NCBI RefSeq assembly: GCF_000235425.2
Contig: NZ_KI912266.1
Location: forward strand, 5,776,166 to 5,840,165
Reading direction: 5' to 3'
Length of the DNA: 64,000 nucleotides
Origin: Pseudofrankia saprophytica
Lineage (GTDB): Bacteria; Actinomycetota; Actinomycetes; Frankiales; Frankiaceae
Translations under genes and position numbers: made by a program
The notes under the pieces: model-generated
What the model was told of the DNA's origin: nothing
Database searches by the model: none
What the model saw: the letters and a program-made list of their open reading frames with translations, nothing else
Shown here: positions 35,531 to 45,029 of the stretch, one piece after another
How the letters are laid out: every line of letters begins with the position of its first letter
Position numbering within the stretch: the first letter of the stretch is position 1

Positions 35531-36829
35531 CTACCGGACGAGGGCGAAGTTCTTCTTCGCCGGGTCGTACTCGAACCGGCGGTCCGGAATGGCGCCGTGC
35601 GGCGTGTTCTGGCTGTAGGTGGCCCTGTCCGTGTAGAAGGGGATCTGGAAGGAGCCGAGAGCGAAGCCCGCCCGTTGGAAGCTCTGGTAGGTGAGATCCC
35701 GGCCGGCCTTGTCGGCGATGGCGGTGAACAGGGCGAGATAGCGGCACGCGACCGACACCGACACCCCTGGTGCCGGCTCACCGGGCGGTACGGTATCCGG
35801 GTCCACGATCTTGAGGCCGGGTACGGCGGCCTCGACGGTGTGGACGCATTCCTGGTTGGCCGGTTCGGCGAAGTCGGTGCCGAGGCCGAGAGCCACTGCG
35901 CCCCGCAGCGTGCTGAAGTCGTGGGCACCGGCGTCGAACGAGTACGCGCGAGCCTGGCTGACGTCGGTGAACAGCAGCCTGGGCCGGTAGTCGGTCTTCT
36001 CGAGCTGCGCCGGGAACTGGGTCGAGATACCGCCGACCACGAGCACCGTGTCCACGCCGGCGGACTGGAACTTCTGGACGAAGACGCCGGTCTGCTGGGC
36101 GACCGCGGCCGGGTCGGTCAGCGGCGCGTCCAGCACCCCGCTCTGGACCGGGGTGACACCCATGCTCCGCAGCCCTGGCAGCACGGTGTCGTCCAGCACG
36201 GCCTTGTCACCGACGTAGGTCACGACCGCGACCTTCCTGCCAACCAGGTCGCCACGGAACAGCTTCAGGCCGTCGCCCACCTCGTCGCCGCCTCGCAGGT
36301 CCGAGAACCAGGGCGCCTGAGCCTTGGCGTAGCTCTCCGTCGTGAGCGAGCCGCCGACGAGGGCGGTCTTGTGGGTCTGGACGTAGCACATCGGCTCGTT
36401 GGTGTTGAGGTTGCCGACGACCGCGAAGACCTTTTCGTCCTCGATCAGGTGGACGCAGGTGTCCTGGGCGCCGGTCGGCGAGAGGACGTCGACCGCGCCG
36501 TACACGGGCACAATCTTGCGGCCGTTGATACCGCCACCCTTGTTGATCTTGTCAACCAGGGCCTGGAAGGCGGCCTTGTAGTCACCATGGTCGATGTGGA
36601 CGAACTGCTTGACCTTGGACAGGTCGGGATAGACGAGTCCGAGCTTGATGGTGTCGGCGGTGACGCCGGGCGAGATCGCCGGGGCGAGCGGCGCCGGCAG
36701 CAAACTCGGCGAAGAGGACGGTGTGGCGGCGTCGCCGCCCGACTCGACACTGCAGCCGGCCACGGCGAGCGCGGTGACCGCAGCGAGTAGTAATCCCAGA
36801 CGGCGTCGGCGATGGTGGTGCGGCCTCAT
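35531..36829 (-). CDS. Liv-type substrate-binding lipoprotein
   Basis: The 432-residue protein has a basic start, a hydrophobic segment (LGLLLAAVTALAVAGC) ending in a lipobox with Cys26, then a Ser/Pro-rich linker and the periplasmic-binding type I fold (IKLGLVYPDLSKVKQFVHID, KINKGGGINGRKIVPVYGAV, VVGNLNTNEPMCYV). These proteins present branched-chain amino acids or many other small organic molecules to LivHMGF permeases. Its partners are the two fused transporter genes just upstream in the operon; the glycosidase context suggests a glycoside or aglycone ligand. Confidence 0.9.
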   Translation of the reverse strand: MRPHHHRRRRLGLLLAAVTALAVAGCSVESGGDAATPSSSPSLLPAPLAPAISPGVTADTIKLGLVYPDLSKVKQFVHIDHGDYKAAFQALVDKINKGGGINGRKIVPVYGAVDVLSPTGAQDTCVHLIEDEKVFAVVGNLNTNEPMCYVQTHKTALVGGSLTTESYAKAQAPWFSDLRGGDEVGDGLKLFRGDLVGRKVAVVTYVGDKAVLDDTVLPGLRSMGVTPVQSGVLDAPLTDPAAVAQQTGVFVQKFQSAGVDTVLVVGGISTQFPAQLEKTDYRPRLLFTDVSQARAYSFDAGAHDFSTLRGAVALGLGTDFAEPANQECVHTVEAAVPGLKIVDPDTVPPGEPAPGVSVSVACRYLALFTAIADKAGRDLTYQSFQRAGFALGSFQIPFYTDRATYSQNTPHGAIPDRRFEYDPAKKNFALVR

Positions 36830-36930
36830 CCAAGGGCTCCGATTTCATACGGCGGGTGGTGGGGAAAGAAGCGGACCGGCGGCGGTCGCCGCGTGGCGGC
36901 GTCGCGGGCCGGCGAGCGGCGAGCCGTCGC

Positions 36931-39798
36931 TCAGGTCGACGCGTTCGCCGCGGCGGGCGCGTGGTCGTCATCCGGTGTGCCGGGCGCCCGTCCGCTACGG
37001 GTGATGGCGCGTTCGTCGGTGCCGAGGTAGCTGGCAATGACCTTTGGGTCGGCGCGGACCACGTCGGGCACGCCCTCGGCGATGACACGGCCGGTCTCGA
37101 GGCAGTAGACCCGGTCGCTGATGCTCATGATCAATGGCATGTCGTGCTCGATGACGAGCATCGCGGCGTCGAGTTCGCGGCGGATCTCCTGGATGAGCGG
37201 TCCGAACGCCTCGGTCTCGCGTTGCGCTATCCCCGCGGTGGGCTCGTCCAGGCACAGCACCCGGGCGTCCAACGCGAGCAGCCCGGCGAGCTCGACGATC
37301 CGGCGGGTGCCAGTGGACAGGTCGGCGATGAGCGCTTCGGCGTAGCGGCCCAGGCCGAGGAAGCCGATCAGGTCGTCGGCCTCGGACTTCTTCGCGCGTT
37401 CGTTGCGGAAGGTGTGCGGCAGGTGCAGGGCCGTGGCCAGCAGCCCAGTGCGGCCGCGCGCCTCCAGGGCGACCTGCAGGGTCTGGCGGACGGTGAGTTC
37501 GGGGAAGAGGGTGGCGGCTTGGAAGGTGCGGCCGAGCCCGGCGCGGGCGCGGGCGGCCGGGTTCGCTGCGGTGATGTCCCGGCCGAGCAGCTCGACGGTG
37601 CCCGTCGCCGGGACGAATCCGCCGATCGCGTTCATCAGGGTGGACTTGCCGGCCCCGTTAGTGCCGATCAGTCCGACGATCTCGCCGGGCCCGACCTGGA
37701 GAGACACCCCGTCGACGGCGGTCAGGCCGCCGAACGCCACCCGAGCCTGGCTGGTCGTCAGCACGGGCCGGTCCGCGGGCCACGGCTCGCGGGCGGCGGC
37801 GCGGACCAGCGCCGCCGGGGCGCCACTGGCGATCTTGGTCGGGGGCGGGGCGCCGATCCGGCGTTCGGCGAGCCTCAGGACGGCGTCGCGGGCGGCGTAG
37901 CCGATCTGGACCAGCCCGCCGGGGAAGTACAGCAGCAGGACGAGCAGGCCAAGGCTGGAGGTCAGCAGGGGCACGACGTCGTTGTCGGGGAAGATCGCGG
38001 GCAGGCCGACGACCCACAGGGCGCCGAGCACCGGTCCGTATACCGATCCAAGGCCGCCGATGACCACGATGGACACCAGGGTGAGCGAGTCGCCGGTGAG
38101 GAAGAACTTGTCGGCGTACGGGACGTTCTGGACGGCGCCCGCGAGCAGGCTGCCGCCGAGGCCGGCGATGCCGCCGGCGAGCGCGAACGCGCGCAGCTTC
38201 ACCCGGGTGGCGGGCACGGTGTAGGCGGCAGCCGTCGCCGGGTTGTCGCGGACGCCGACCGTCGTGCGGCCGACGCCCGACCGGCGTAGCCGGGCGACCA
38301 CGGCCATCACGACCGCCAGAACGATCAGGACCAGGTAGTAATACGCGCGCTGGCTGGTGATGTCGATACCGAAAACCGTGCTCCGCGGGAACGACGCGAC
38401 GCTCGAACCCTCGTCGTGGAACAGGCCGAGGCGGTAGAGGTACTGCTCGGCAGCGATCCCGAACGCGAAGGTGCTGACCGCGAGCAGCAGCCCGCGTACC
38501 CGCAGCGCGCCGGCACCGACCAGCGCGGCGAGCGCGGCCGTGAGCAGGCAGGCGACCAGGACGGCCGCGGGGAACGGCAGGGCGTCCAGCGTGACGGTCA
38601 TGTCCCCGAAGGAGATCCGCAGGCCGCGGTTCAGGGCGGCGGCGGTGAGAGCGCCGAGGCCGGCGAAGGCCATCTGGCCGAGGGAGAGCTGGCCGGCCCA
38701 GCCGGTGAGGATCGTGACCGAGGCCGCGCAGATCGCCCAGCAGAGGATCACGGTGTAGAGCAGGTGCCGCGACGGCTGGGTGACCAGCAACGGCAGCACC
38801 ACGGCGATCAGCCCGAGCAGGAGCAGCGGGGCCCGTTCGAGGTGGCGGACCCACCACACGCCGCGCAGCCGGTCGGGAACCGGCCTGGTCTTCGGGGCGA
38901 AGGCAAAGGACGACGCATCGGTGTCACGCCCGCGGCTGACCAGGAACACCGCCGCCAGGACCAGCACGAGGATGACGAGGTCGGTCAGGCCCGGCTGGTC
39001 GAGCCAGTTGAACTGGATGAACGACTGGAGCAGGCCGAGCACGACGCCGGCGACCAGGGCGATCCGGAACGACGTCATCCGGGCGATGACCGCCGCGGCC
39101 AGCGCCCGCACCAGCGTGGTCGGGCCGAGGGTGGTGATCTGGGTCAGGGACTGGTTCTGCGCGGAGATCAGGATCAGGCAGAGGGTGCCGACCAGCCCGG
39201 CCGCCGCCCACACCGCGGTGGAGACCGTCTTCGGGCTGATCCCCTGCAGCCGCGCCAGTTCCGGGTTGTCCGCCGAGGCCAGCACCGTCCTACCGAGCAC
39301 GGTGCGCCCCAGGAACAAGCCCAGCAGGCTCGCGACGAGCGGAACCATGACCAGGACGCTCAGCTGCGCACCGGTGATCTTCAGACTGTCCACCGGCGAC
39401 CAGGTGCCGCCCCAGGGCACCGGGTAGCGCTCCGTCGAGTGGTCGTCCAGGTCCGGATATGAGGTGACGACGGTGAGCGCGAGTTGGGCGACACCGATGG
39501 TGGCGACCAGCAGGATCACCCGCGGCGCGGAGAACAGCCGGCGGACCACGGCCAGGTCGACGAGCGCGCCGAACACCGTCCCGACCGCCAGGGCGATGGC
39601 CAGGGCGATCCAGTACGGCACGTTCCAGCGCACAGCGAGCAGCGCGAAAAGGACGGAGCCGACGAGGCCCATGTTGGCGACGGCAAAGTTGATGACGCGG
39701 CTGGCGCGGTGGACGAGCACGATGCTGGTCGCGAGCAGGCCGATGACCAGTCCGGTGACGGCGCCGTCGAAGAGCAGTTGGGTGGTGGGCAGCTGCAT
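36931..39798 (-). CDS. LivH-LivM-LivG triple-fusion ABC transporter
   Basis: This 955-residue protein combines three normally separate subunits. Residues 1-290 are a LivH-like permease (TTQLLFDGAVTGLVIGLLAT, VINFAVANMG). Residues about 330-650 are LivM-like (TILTGWAGQLSLGQMAFAGL, RVKLRAFALAGGIAGLGGSL). Residues 690-955 are LivG ATPase: Walker A GTNGAGKST, signature LSTGTRRIVELAGLLA, Walker B VLCLDEPTAGIA, then H of DAAMLVIEHDMP. It lies 6 bases after the MFS-LivF gene, so they are co-translated and together make one complete importer with the lipoprotein 35531. Confidence 0.93.
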   Translation of the reverse strand: MQLPTTQLLFDGAVTGLVIGLLATSIVLVHRASRVINFAVANMGLVGSVLFALLAVRWNVPYWIALAIALAVGTVFGALVDLAVVRRLFSAPRVILLVATIGVAQLALTVVTSYPDLDDHSTERYPVPWGGTWSPVDSLKITGAQLSVLVMVPLVASLLGLFLGRTVLGRTVLASADNPELARLQGISPKTVSTAVWAAAGLVGTLCLILISAQNQSLTQITTLGPTTLVRALAAAVIARMTSFRIALVAGVVLGLLQSFIQFNWLDQPGLTDLVILVLVLAAVFLVSRGRDTDASSFAFAPKTRPVPDRLRGVWWVRHLERAPLLLLGLIAVVLPLLVTQPSRHLLYTVILCWAICAASVTILTGWAGQLSLGQMAFAGLGALTAAALNRGLRISFGDMTVTLDALPFPAAVLVACLLTAALAALVGAGALRVRGLLLAVSTFAFGIAAEQYLYRLGLFHDEGSSVASFPRSTVFGIDITSQRAYYYLVLIVLAVVMAVVARLRRSGVGRTTVGVRDNPATAAAYTVPATRVKLRAFALAGGIAGLGGSLLAGAVQNVPYADKFFLTGDSLTLVSIVVIGGLGSVYGPVLGALWVVGLPAIFPDNDVVPLLTSSLGLLVLLLYFPGGLVQIGYAARDAVLRLAERRIGAPPPTKIASGAPAALVRAAAREPWPADRPVLTTSQARVAFGGLTAVDGVSLQVGPGEIVGLIGTNGAGKSTLMNAIGGFVPATGTVELLGRDITAANPAARARAGLGRTFQAATLFPELTVRQTLQVALEARGRTGLLATALHLPHTFRNERAKKSEADDLIGFLGLGRYAEALIADLSTGTRRIVELAGLLALDARVLCLDEPTAGIAQRETEAFGPLIQEIRRELDAAMLVIEHDMPLIMSISDRVYCLETGRVIAEGVPDVVRADPKVIASYLGTDERAITRSGRAPGTPDDDHAPAAANAST

Positions 39799-39804
39799 GA
39801 CGGG

Positions 39805-42126
39805 TCAGCCGCCTTCCCGGCCGAGGAACACGGCACGGGCCAGGTCGTCGCGTTCGGCCAGCTCGCGGGCTGGGCCGGTGAACCGGACCTGGCCCTTCTC
39901 CAGGAACACGGCCCGGTCGGCGATCGCCAGCGCGATGTTCAGCGACTGTTCGACGAGGATGATCGTCAGCCCGTCGGCCTTGAGCCGTTCGAGGATGGCG
40001 AGCAGGTCCTGCACCACGATGGGCGACAGGCCGAGTGAGAGCTCGTCGATCAGCAGCACCTCGGGGTCGTGCAGCAGCACCATCGCGAGCGCGAGCATCT
40101 GCTGCTGCCCACCCGACAGCGACCCGGCACGCTGCGACAGGCGGCCGGCCAGGTCGGGGAAGAGGTCGAGCACGTAGGCGAAACGACGATCGCGGCCGGC
40201 GCCGTCCCGGCGCAGCTGGAAGGCGCTCATCTCGAGGTTCTCCTGGACGGTCATCGCGCCGAAGACGCCCTTGCCGCCCGGCATCAGCCGCACGCCGTAG
40301 CGCCCGCGCTGTTCCGGGGCGACGTAGGTGATCGTCCGGCCGTTCAGCCGGACGACGCCTCGAGACGGGGTGCCAAGCCCGCAGACGACCTTCAGGATCG
40401 TCGACTTCCCGGCGCCGTTGGTGCCGAGCAGGGCCAGCGTCTCGCCGCGCCGGACGTCGAAGGCGACGTCGAACAGCACCTGCACGTTGCCGTAGGAGAA
40501 GTCGATGTTGTTGACCTGCAGCACCGGGATGTTCTCCGGGTCGGTCCGCTGCCGGTCGCGTTCGGCCAGCTCCTCCTGGAGATCCGCGACAACCAGCGAC
40601 AGGTCGTTCTTCACGAAGGACGCGCCGCGGATCAGCATCAGGCCACCGACGAGGGTTGTCGGAACCCCGATCACCAGGACCGCCACCCGCGGGTCGTAGG
40701 CGTCGCTGAGCAGGCCGGACAGCAGCGCGCCGCCGGTCGCGCCGACGAAGAACATGTAGACGGCGGACATCGCGATGCCCAGGCCGCGCAGCCGGTAGGG
40801 CACCACGGACTGCATCACCGGGCCGACCATCGAGAACGCGACCGAGGCGAACACCGCGCCCGGAATGCTGGCCAGCATGAAGCCGATCCAGTTCGGCATG
40901 AACCACTGCACCGGCAGCAGTACCGCGCCCGGCAGCACGCACAGCCCGAGCAGCGCCACCGCCCGCGCGGGATCCCGGTGGTAGAGCCGGTCGTACCGCG
41001 GCCCGACGACCGGCAGCGCCAGGAGGAGCGCGGCGCCGCCGAGCGAACCCATCAGGCCCCGCTGGAAGGTCGACATCCCGTAGTGGTCCTCGGCCCACAG
41101 GTTCGCGAGGATGCTCGTCGTGAACAGGCTGAAGCCCAGCGCCGAGAAGGCAATGATCGCGGTCTTCACCGTGCGGATGCGCATCAGCCGGGCGAACGCC
41201 GCCTCCACCGAGATCGGCATCGGCTCGGCGTCCTCGATCACCTCCCCCAGCACCGACCTCATCTCGTGCTGGCCCCGTGGCGGCTCCGGTAACCGAAAGG
41301 CGACAACCGCCACGGCCATCGCGGGTAGGCCGAGGACCAGGAACGGCCAGCGCCAGCCATCGTCCCCGCCCGCCCAGGTCGCAATGGCCGCGACCAGCAG
41401 AGGGCTGAGGGCTCCCGCGGCACGGGCCGCACCGTAGGTCGTCGCCGAGATCCGCCCCCGCACCCCGATCGGATACACGTCCGCGAGCAGCGAGCCGTGA
41501 ACCGAGTTGTTGCTCGACTTCGCCACCCCGACACCGAAGCGGGCCAGGAAGAACAGGAACGCGTTCGCGGCCAGCCCCGACGCGAGCACCATCAGCGAGA
41601 ACGCGACACCCGCCCAGCCGATCACCCGGCTACGCCGGCACCGGTCCGCCAGCCATCCCATCGGCAGCGCACCCAGCACTAGGAAGGCACCGGCCGCGGC
41701 GGAGATGAACACGATCGCGCCGTCACTCAGGCCGAACGCGTCCCGGATGTCCGGCGCCAGCACCGCCAGGGCCGCCGACTCCAGTTCGTCCAACGCGGAC
41801 AGCACCACCAGCGTCAGGAACGTGAAGGCGCCGCCCACGGCCAGCCCCTGACGCAGCGACAACGACTCACCGCCGACCCCCGGCAGCAGGTCGTCGGCGA
41901 AGATCACCTCGCGGCGCGCCTCAGCCTGGCGTTCCCGGCGTTCCGCCTCGGCGTCGATCAGGCCGGCCGCCAGCCCCGCGACCGACCGTGTCGGGCTCGT
42001 CTCCTGGGCGGCGGCTGGTGCCTGACTGGCCGGCACGGCGGCCACCCGCGCCGAGCCGGCTCGCGCGCTCACGGCTCGGTCCGATCGCGGCGGACCGCCG
42101 TTAATCCCGACTTCCTGTACACCCAT
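39805..42126 (-). CDS. MFS transporter fused to LivF ABC ATPase
   Basis: The 773-residue protein is unusual. About residues 65-510 are a 12-helix MFS domain (LTLVVLSALDELESAALAVL, GWLADRCRRSRVIGWAG, SLLADVYPIGVRGRISATTY). Residues 530-773 are a complete LivF ATPase: Walker A GTNGAGKST, LSGGQQQMLALAMVLL signature, Walker B VLLIDELSLGLSP with catalytic Glu, and E-Q-S region LVEQSLNIALAIAD. The ATPase should pair with LivG of the next gene. The MFS half may be an additional porter or a membrane anchor. RBS AGGAAA before ATG 42126. Similar fusions occur in some actinobacteria, but their mechanism is not understood to my knowledge. Confidence 0.9.
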   Translation of the reverse strand: MGVQEVGINGGPPRSDRAVSARAGSARVAAVPASQAPAAAQETSPTRSVAGLAAGLIDAEAERRERQAEARREVIFADDLLPGVGGESLSLRQGLAVGGAFTFLTLVVLSALDELESAALAVLAPDIRDAFGLSDGAIVFISAAAGAFLVLGALPMGWLADRCRRSRVIGWAGVAFSLMVLASGLAANAFLFFLARFGVGVAKSSNNSVHGSLLADVYPIGVRGRISATTYGAARAAGALSPLLVAAIATWAGGDDGWRWPFLVLGLPAMAVAVVAFRLPEPPRGQHEMRSVLGEVIEDAEPMPISVEAAFARLMRIRTVKTAIIAFSALGFSLFTTSILANLWAEDHYGMSTFQRGLMGSLGGAALLLALPVVGPRYDRLYHRDPARAVALLGLCVLPGAVLLPVQWFMPNWIGFMLASIPGAVFASVAFSMVGPVMQSVVPYRLRGLGIAMSAVYMFFVGATGGALLSGLLSDAYDPRVAVLVIGVPTTLVGGLMLIRGASFVKNDLSLVVADLQEELAERDRQRTDPENIPVLQVNNIDFSYGNVQVLFDVAFDVRRGETLALLGTNGAGKSTILKVVCGLGTPSRGVVRLNGRTITYVAPEQRGRYGVRLMPGGKGVFGAMTVQENLEMSAFQLRRDGAGRDRRFAYVLDLFPDLAGRLSQRAGSLSGGQQQMLALAMVLLHDPEVLLIDELSLGLSPIVVQDLLAILERLKADGLTIILVEQSLNIALAIADRAVFLEKGQVRFTGPARELAERDDLARAVFLGREGG

Positions 42127-42203
42127 GGCCTACTTTCCTGAGCTGGCGGCCGGTTCGACGGACGCTCATGGTCGCTGTTCGCGACGGTGGGAGAAACGTT
42201 CCG

Positions 42204-44702
42204 TCACGGCCGCTGTCTCGCCGGGAACGGGTCCGCGGCGTCGCGTGGTCGGGCCTCGATGCGGACAGTCGAGGGCGTGCATTCCCGCGCGGTGAGGGTG
42301 ACGGACACCGTTCCCGGGGCCGTCGGGCGAATGACCGCGAGGGCCCGCCCGTCGAAGGTGGTCCGGGTGGTGTCGAAGAAGTTCTCCGTCGGCTTCGGGT
42401 CGGCGCTGCCGAATCCCTGGAGCTCCCCGGGTCCGGTCAGCTCGACGGACACCGGGCGGTCGGCGGTGTTGTAGAAGTTGCCGGCCTGGTCGACGAGGGT
42501 GATCGAGATGAAGGCGAGGTCGCCGTCATCGGCGCCGATCTCCGCACGGTCGGCCTCGACCCGGAGACGGACCTCGCCGGACGCCGAGCGCAGAACCGTG
42601 CGTCCGATTTCCTCGCCGTCGGTGTAGGCGACGGCGAGGATCTCGCCCGGCTCGTAGACGGTCTCGAACTCGGCTCTGAACCGGTTCTTCTCCCCCGCGG
42701 AGGCGATTCCCAGCGAGCGGCCGTTGACCAGGAGCTCGACCTCGTCCGCGGCCGAGTAGACGTCGACGTGGATCGGTCGGCCCTCGTGGCCGTCCCAGGT
42801 CCAGCTGGAGATCGAGTCGGTCCACGACCACCAGGTCGCCACCCTGACCGGCTGGCCGTGCCGTGCCGGCCGGTGCACGGCCAGGTACGGCTCGGAGCGC
42901 AGGCCGAAGACGATCTCACGGTAGTAGGAGGCGGGACGGCGATGCCCGGTGATGTCGAGGTCCCCGCACCACGCCGCGAGCCAGGGATAGGCCGCCTGGT
43001 GATCGGTCACGCTGGCGGTCGTGGTTCCCTCGCCCTGGTACTCGATCCGGCCGAGCCCCGGCTCGCCGAGATAGTCCCAGCCGGTCCAGGTGAAGTCGCC
43101 GATGACGTGGCTGTTGTCCTGGACGAGCCGCCAGTTCGTGTCGATGTCGGAGGGAAACGTCTCGGTCCCGAGAATGACCCGGTTCGGGAACAGCGCGCGA
43201 TCCATCGCGTACCGCGATTCCAGGTAGTTGTAGCCGGCCACGTCGAGGTAGGACATGGCTTCCGCCGTCTTCGACGTGATGACGTCGGAGGTCATCAGGA
43301 CCGGCATGAACTCCCGGAACTGGGTCATGAACGTGTTGACGTCGACATTCTCAGCGCTTTGCGGCTCGGATCCACCGGCGAACGCGGCGAACAACTCCGG
43401 ACCGCCGGCCAGCAGCCCGTTGACGGCGTTCGTGACCAGCCGCGTGCCATCCAGCGCGCGCACCTTCTCGGCGATCCGCCGCCCCAGCGCCGCACCGGCG
43501 GCGCTGCCCGTCTCGGGAATCTCGTTGCCGATCGAGTAGAGGACGACGCTGGGATGGTTGAAGTCCTTGTCCACCATCGCACGCACGTCCGACTCCCACC
43601 ACGTGGTGAAGTCGAGGGCGTAGTCCTCGCCGGACTTCGACCTTGTCCACGTGTCGAAGAGCTCGTCCACCACGAGCATGCCCAGCCGGTCGCAGGCGTC
43701 GAGCAGCGCCTTGCTGATCGGGTTGTGCCCGCTGCGGATCGCGTTGAAGCCGGCCTGTTTCAGGATCTCGACCCGGCGTTCCTCCGCCCGGTCGATCGTG
43801 GCCGCGCCGATGACGCCGTTGTCATGGTGGATGCACGCGCCGCGCAGCTTCACCGTTCGCCCGTTGAGCCGGAAGCCACGGTGTGGGTCGACGCCGAGGG
43901 TGCGGATGCCGAACCGCGTCAGGTCCTCGTCGAGCAGCTCGTCGCCGGCGCGCACGCTGGTCCGGCAGGTGTAGAGGAAAGGATCATCGACGCTCCACAG
44001 GCCTGGCTCCGCGACGGTCAGCCGCTGGCGCACGGTCTCGGTGGTGCCGGGGAAGAGAGTCGCCGGAGCGACGTCCTTGCCGACGACCGCGCCGTCCACG
44101 TCCACGATCTCCGTGACGACATCGACGGTTCGGGTGACCGCGGCCTCGTTGCGCACCTCGGTCGACACCGTGACGACGGCGAACTCGTCGTCTACGACCG
44201 GAGTCGTGACGCGCACGCCGTCCGGGGCCACATACACCAGGCCACCGAGAAGGATCTTCACGTTGCGGTAGATGCCACCACCGGAGTACCAGCGCGTGTC
44301 GTCCTGGCTACGCGCGTCGACCAGGATCTCGTTGTCCTGGCCGTACCGCAGCAGATGATCGGCACGCATCTGGAAGTTCGAGTACCCATTAGCGCACCGC
44401 CCCGCCAGGTCACCGTTCAGGTACACCCGGGCGTTTCGGTAGACCCCTTCGAACTCGAAGGTGACCCGGCGGTGCCGGTACTCGTCGGGCACGAAGAACG
44501 TCTTCTTGTACTCGTAGGCCCCGGCCGGGAAGTAGCCGCGCTGCGCCGCCGTCGTGTCGGTGCTGTCGCGTTCGCCGTGCACCATCGCGTCGTGCGGCAG
44601 TCGGACCGGCTCCCAGCCGGTGTCGGCCTGCCCCAGGATCGTCAGGAACGCCTCGGCCTTCGGCCGGAAGAACCAGCCGTCGTTGAACGATGTGCGAATC
44701 AA
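42204..44702 (-). CDS. GH2 beta-galactosidase/glucuronidase-like glycosidase
   Basis: The protein of about 832 residues has the GH2 domain order: jelly roll (GWEPVRLPHDAMVHGERDST, WYSGGGIYRNVKILL), immunoglobulin-like domain and TIM barrel (GACIHHDNGVIGAATIDRAE). The acid/base Glu is in YSIGNEIPE and the nucleophile Glu in ILGTETFPSD. A DUF4982-type domain and a C-terminal Ig-like domain follow (VELTGPGELQGFGSADPKPT). No signal peptide. TTG 44702 is preferred because GAGGGG lies 6 bases upstream; GTG 44723 is the alternative. It is the first gene of the operon and divergent from LacI. Confidence 0.9.
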   Translation of the reverse strand: MIRTSFNDGWFFRPKAEAFLTILGQADTGWEPVRLPHDAMVHGERDSTDTTAAQRGYFPAGAYEYKKTFFVPDEYRHRRVTFEFEGVYRNARVYLNGDLAGRCANGYSNFQMRADHLLRYGQDNEILVDARSQDDTRWYSGGGIYRNVKILLGGLVYVAPDGVRVTTPVVDDEFAVVTVSTEVRNEAAVTRTVDVVTEIVDVDGAVVGKDVAPATLFPGTTETVRQRLTVAEPGLWSVDDPFLYTCRTSVRAGDELLDEDLTRFGIRTLGVDPHRGFRLNGRTVKLRGACIHHDNGVIGAATIDRAEERRVEILKQAGFNAIRSGHNPISKALLDACDRLGMLVVDELFDTWTRSKSGEDYALDFTTWWESDVRAMVDKDFNHPSVVLYSIGNEIPETGSAAGAALGRRIAEKVRALDGTRLVTNAVNGLLAGGPELFAAFAGGSEPQSAENVDVNTFMTQFREFMPVLMTSDVITSKTAEAMSYLDVAGYNYLESRYAMDRALFPNRVILGTETFPSDIDTNWRLVQDNSHVIGDFTWTGWDYLGEPGLGRIEYQGEGTTTASVTDHQAAYPWLAAWCGDLDITGHRRPASYYREIVFGLRSEPYLAVHRPARHGQPVRVATWWSWTDSISSWTWDGHEGRPIHVDVYSAADEVELLVNGRSLGIASAGEKNRFRAEFETVYEPGEILAVAYTDGEEIGRTVLRSASGEVRLRVEADRAEIGADDGDLAFISITLVDQAGNFYNTADRPVSVELTGPGELQGFGSADPKPTENFFDTTRTTFDGRALAVIRPTAPGTVSVTLTARECTPSTVRIEARPRDAADPFPARQRP

Positions 44703-45029
44703 CCGACGCCCCTCTGATTGCACGTGGAATTCGGCGGTGACACCCCGCCCGCGCCGGCGAAGCCGTCTCGGAAGCCGCCGATGGCGTGCTCCTGGATCCG
44801 CCACGGCCCGGGTGCCCCAGGCCACTTGCACGAGCAAGTGGCGCGGGACGCAAGCTAACATCGATGGACTTGCACGTGCAAGTCGGACAGCGGCCACGCC
44901 AGCGGGACGAGAGACAGGAGACAGGCGGCCATGCCAGAGGCAAGCATCGGACGCCGTGTCACAGCCGTGGACGTCGCTCGCGAGGCCGGGGTCTCGCGAG
45001 CCACCGTGGGATACGTCCTGAACGCCACC
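44546..45029 (+). repeat. Inverted duplicate of the LacI/GH2 promoter region (copy 2, original)
   Basis: This copy lies in an intact context (complete GH2 and LacI genes on its sides), so it is the donor. It pairs with 27584-28067 in inverted orientation, about 16.5 kb away. Confidence 0.92.
44822..44884. promoter_or_regulatory. Two LacI-type operators between GH2 and LacI
   Basis: The near-palindrome ccacttgcacgagcaagtgg (44822-44841) and the perfect palindrome gacttgcacgtgcaagtc (44867-44884) have centres 44 bp apart. They lie 47-109 bases before the LacI start and 120-182 before the GH2 start, so one regulator could control both directions. Confidence 0.85.

Noticed and set aside
42168-44717. 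An 849-codon frame opposite the GH2 gene
   Set aside because: A shadow of the GH2 coding strand with no recognisable motif; GH2 motifs on the minus strand are unambiguous.
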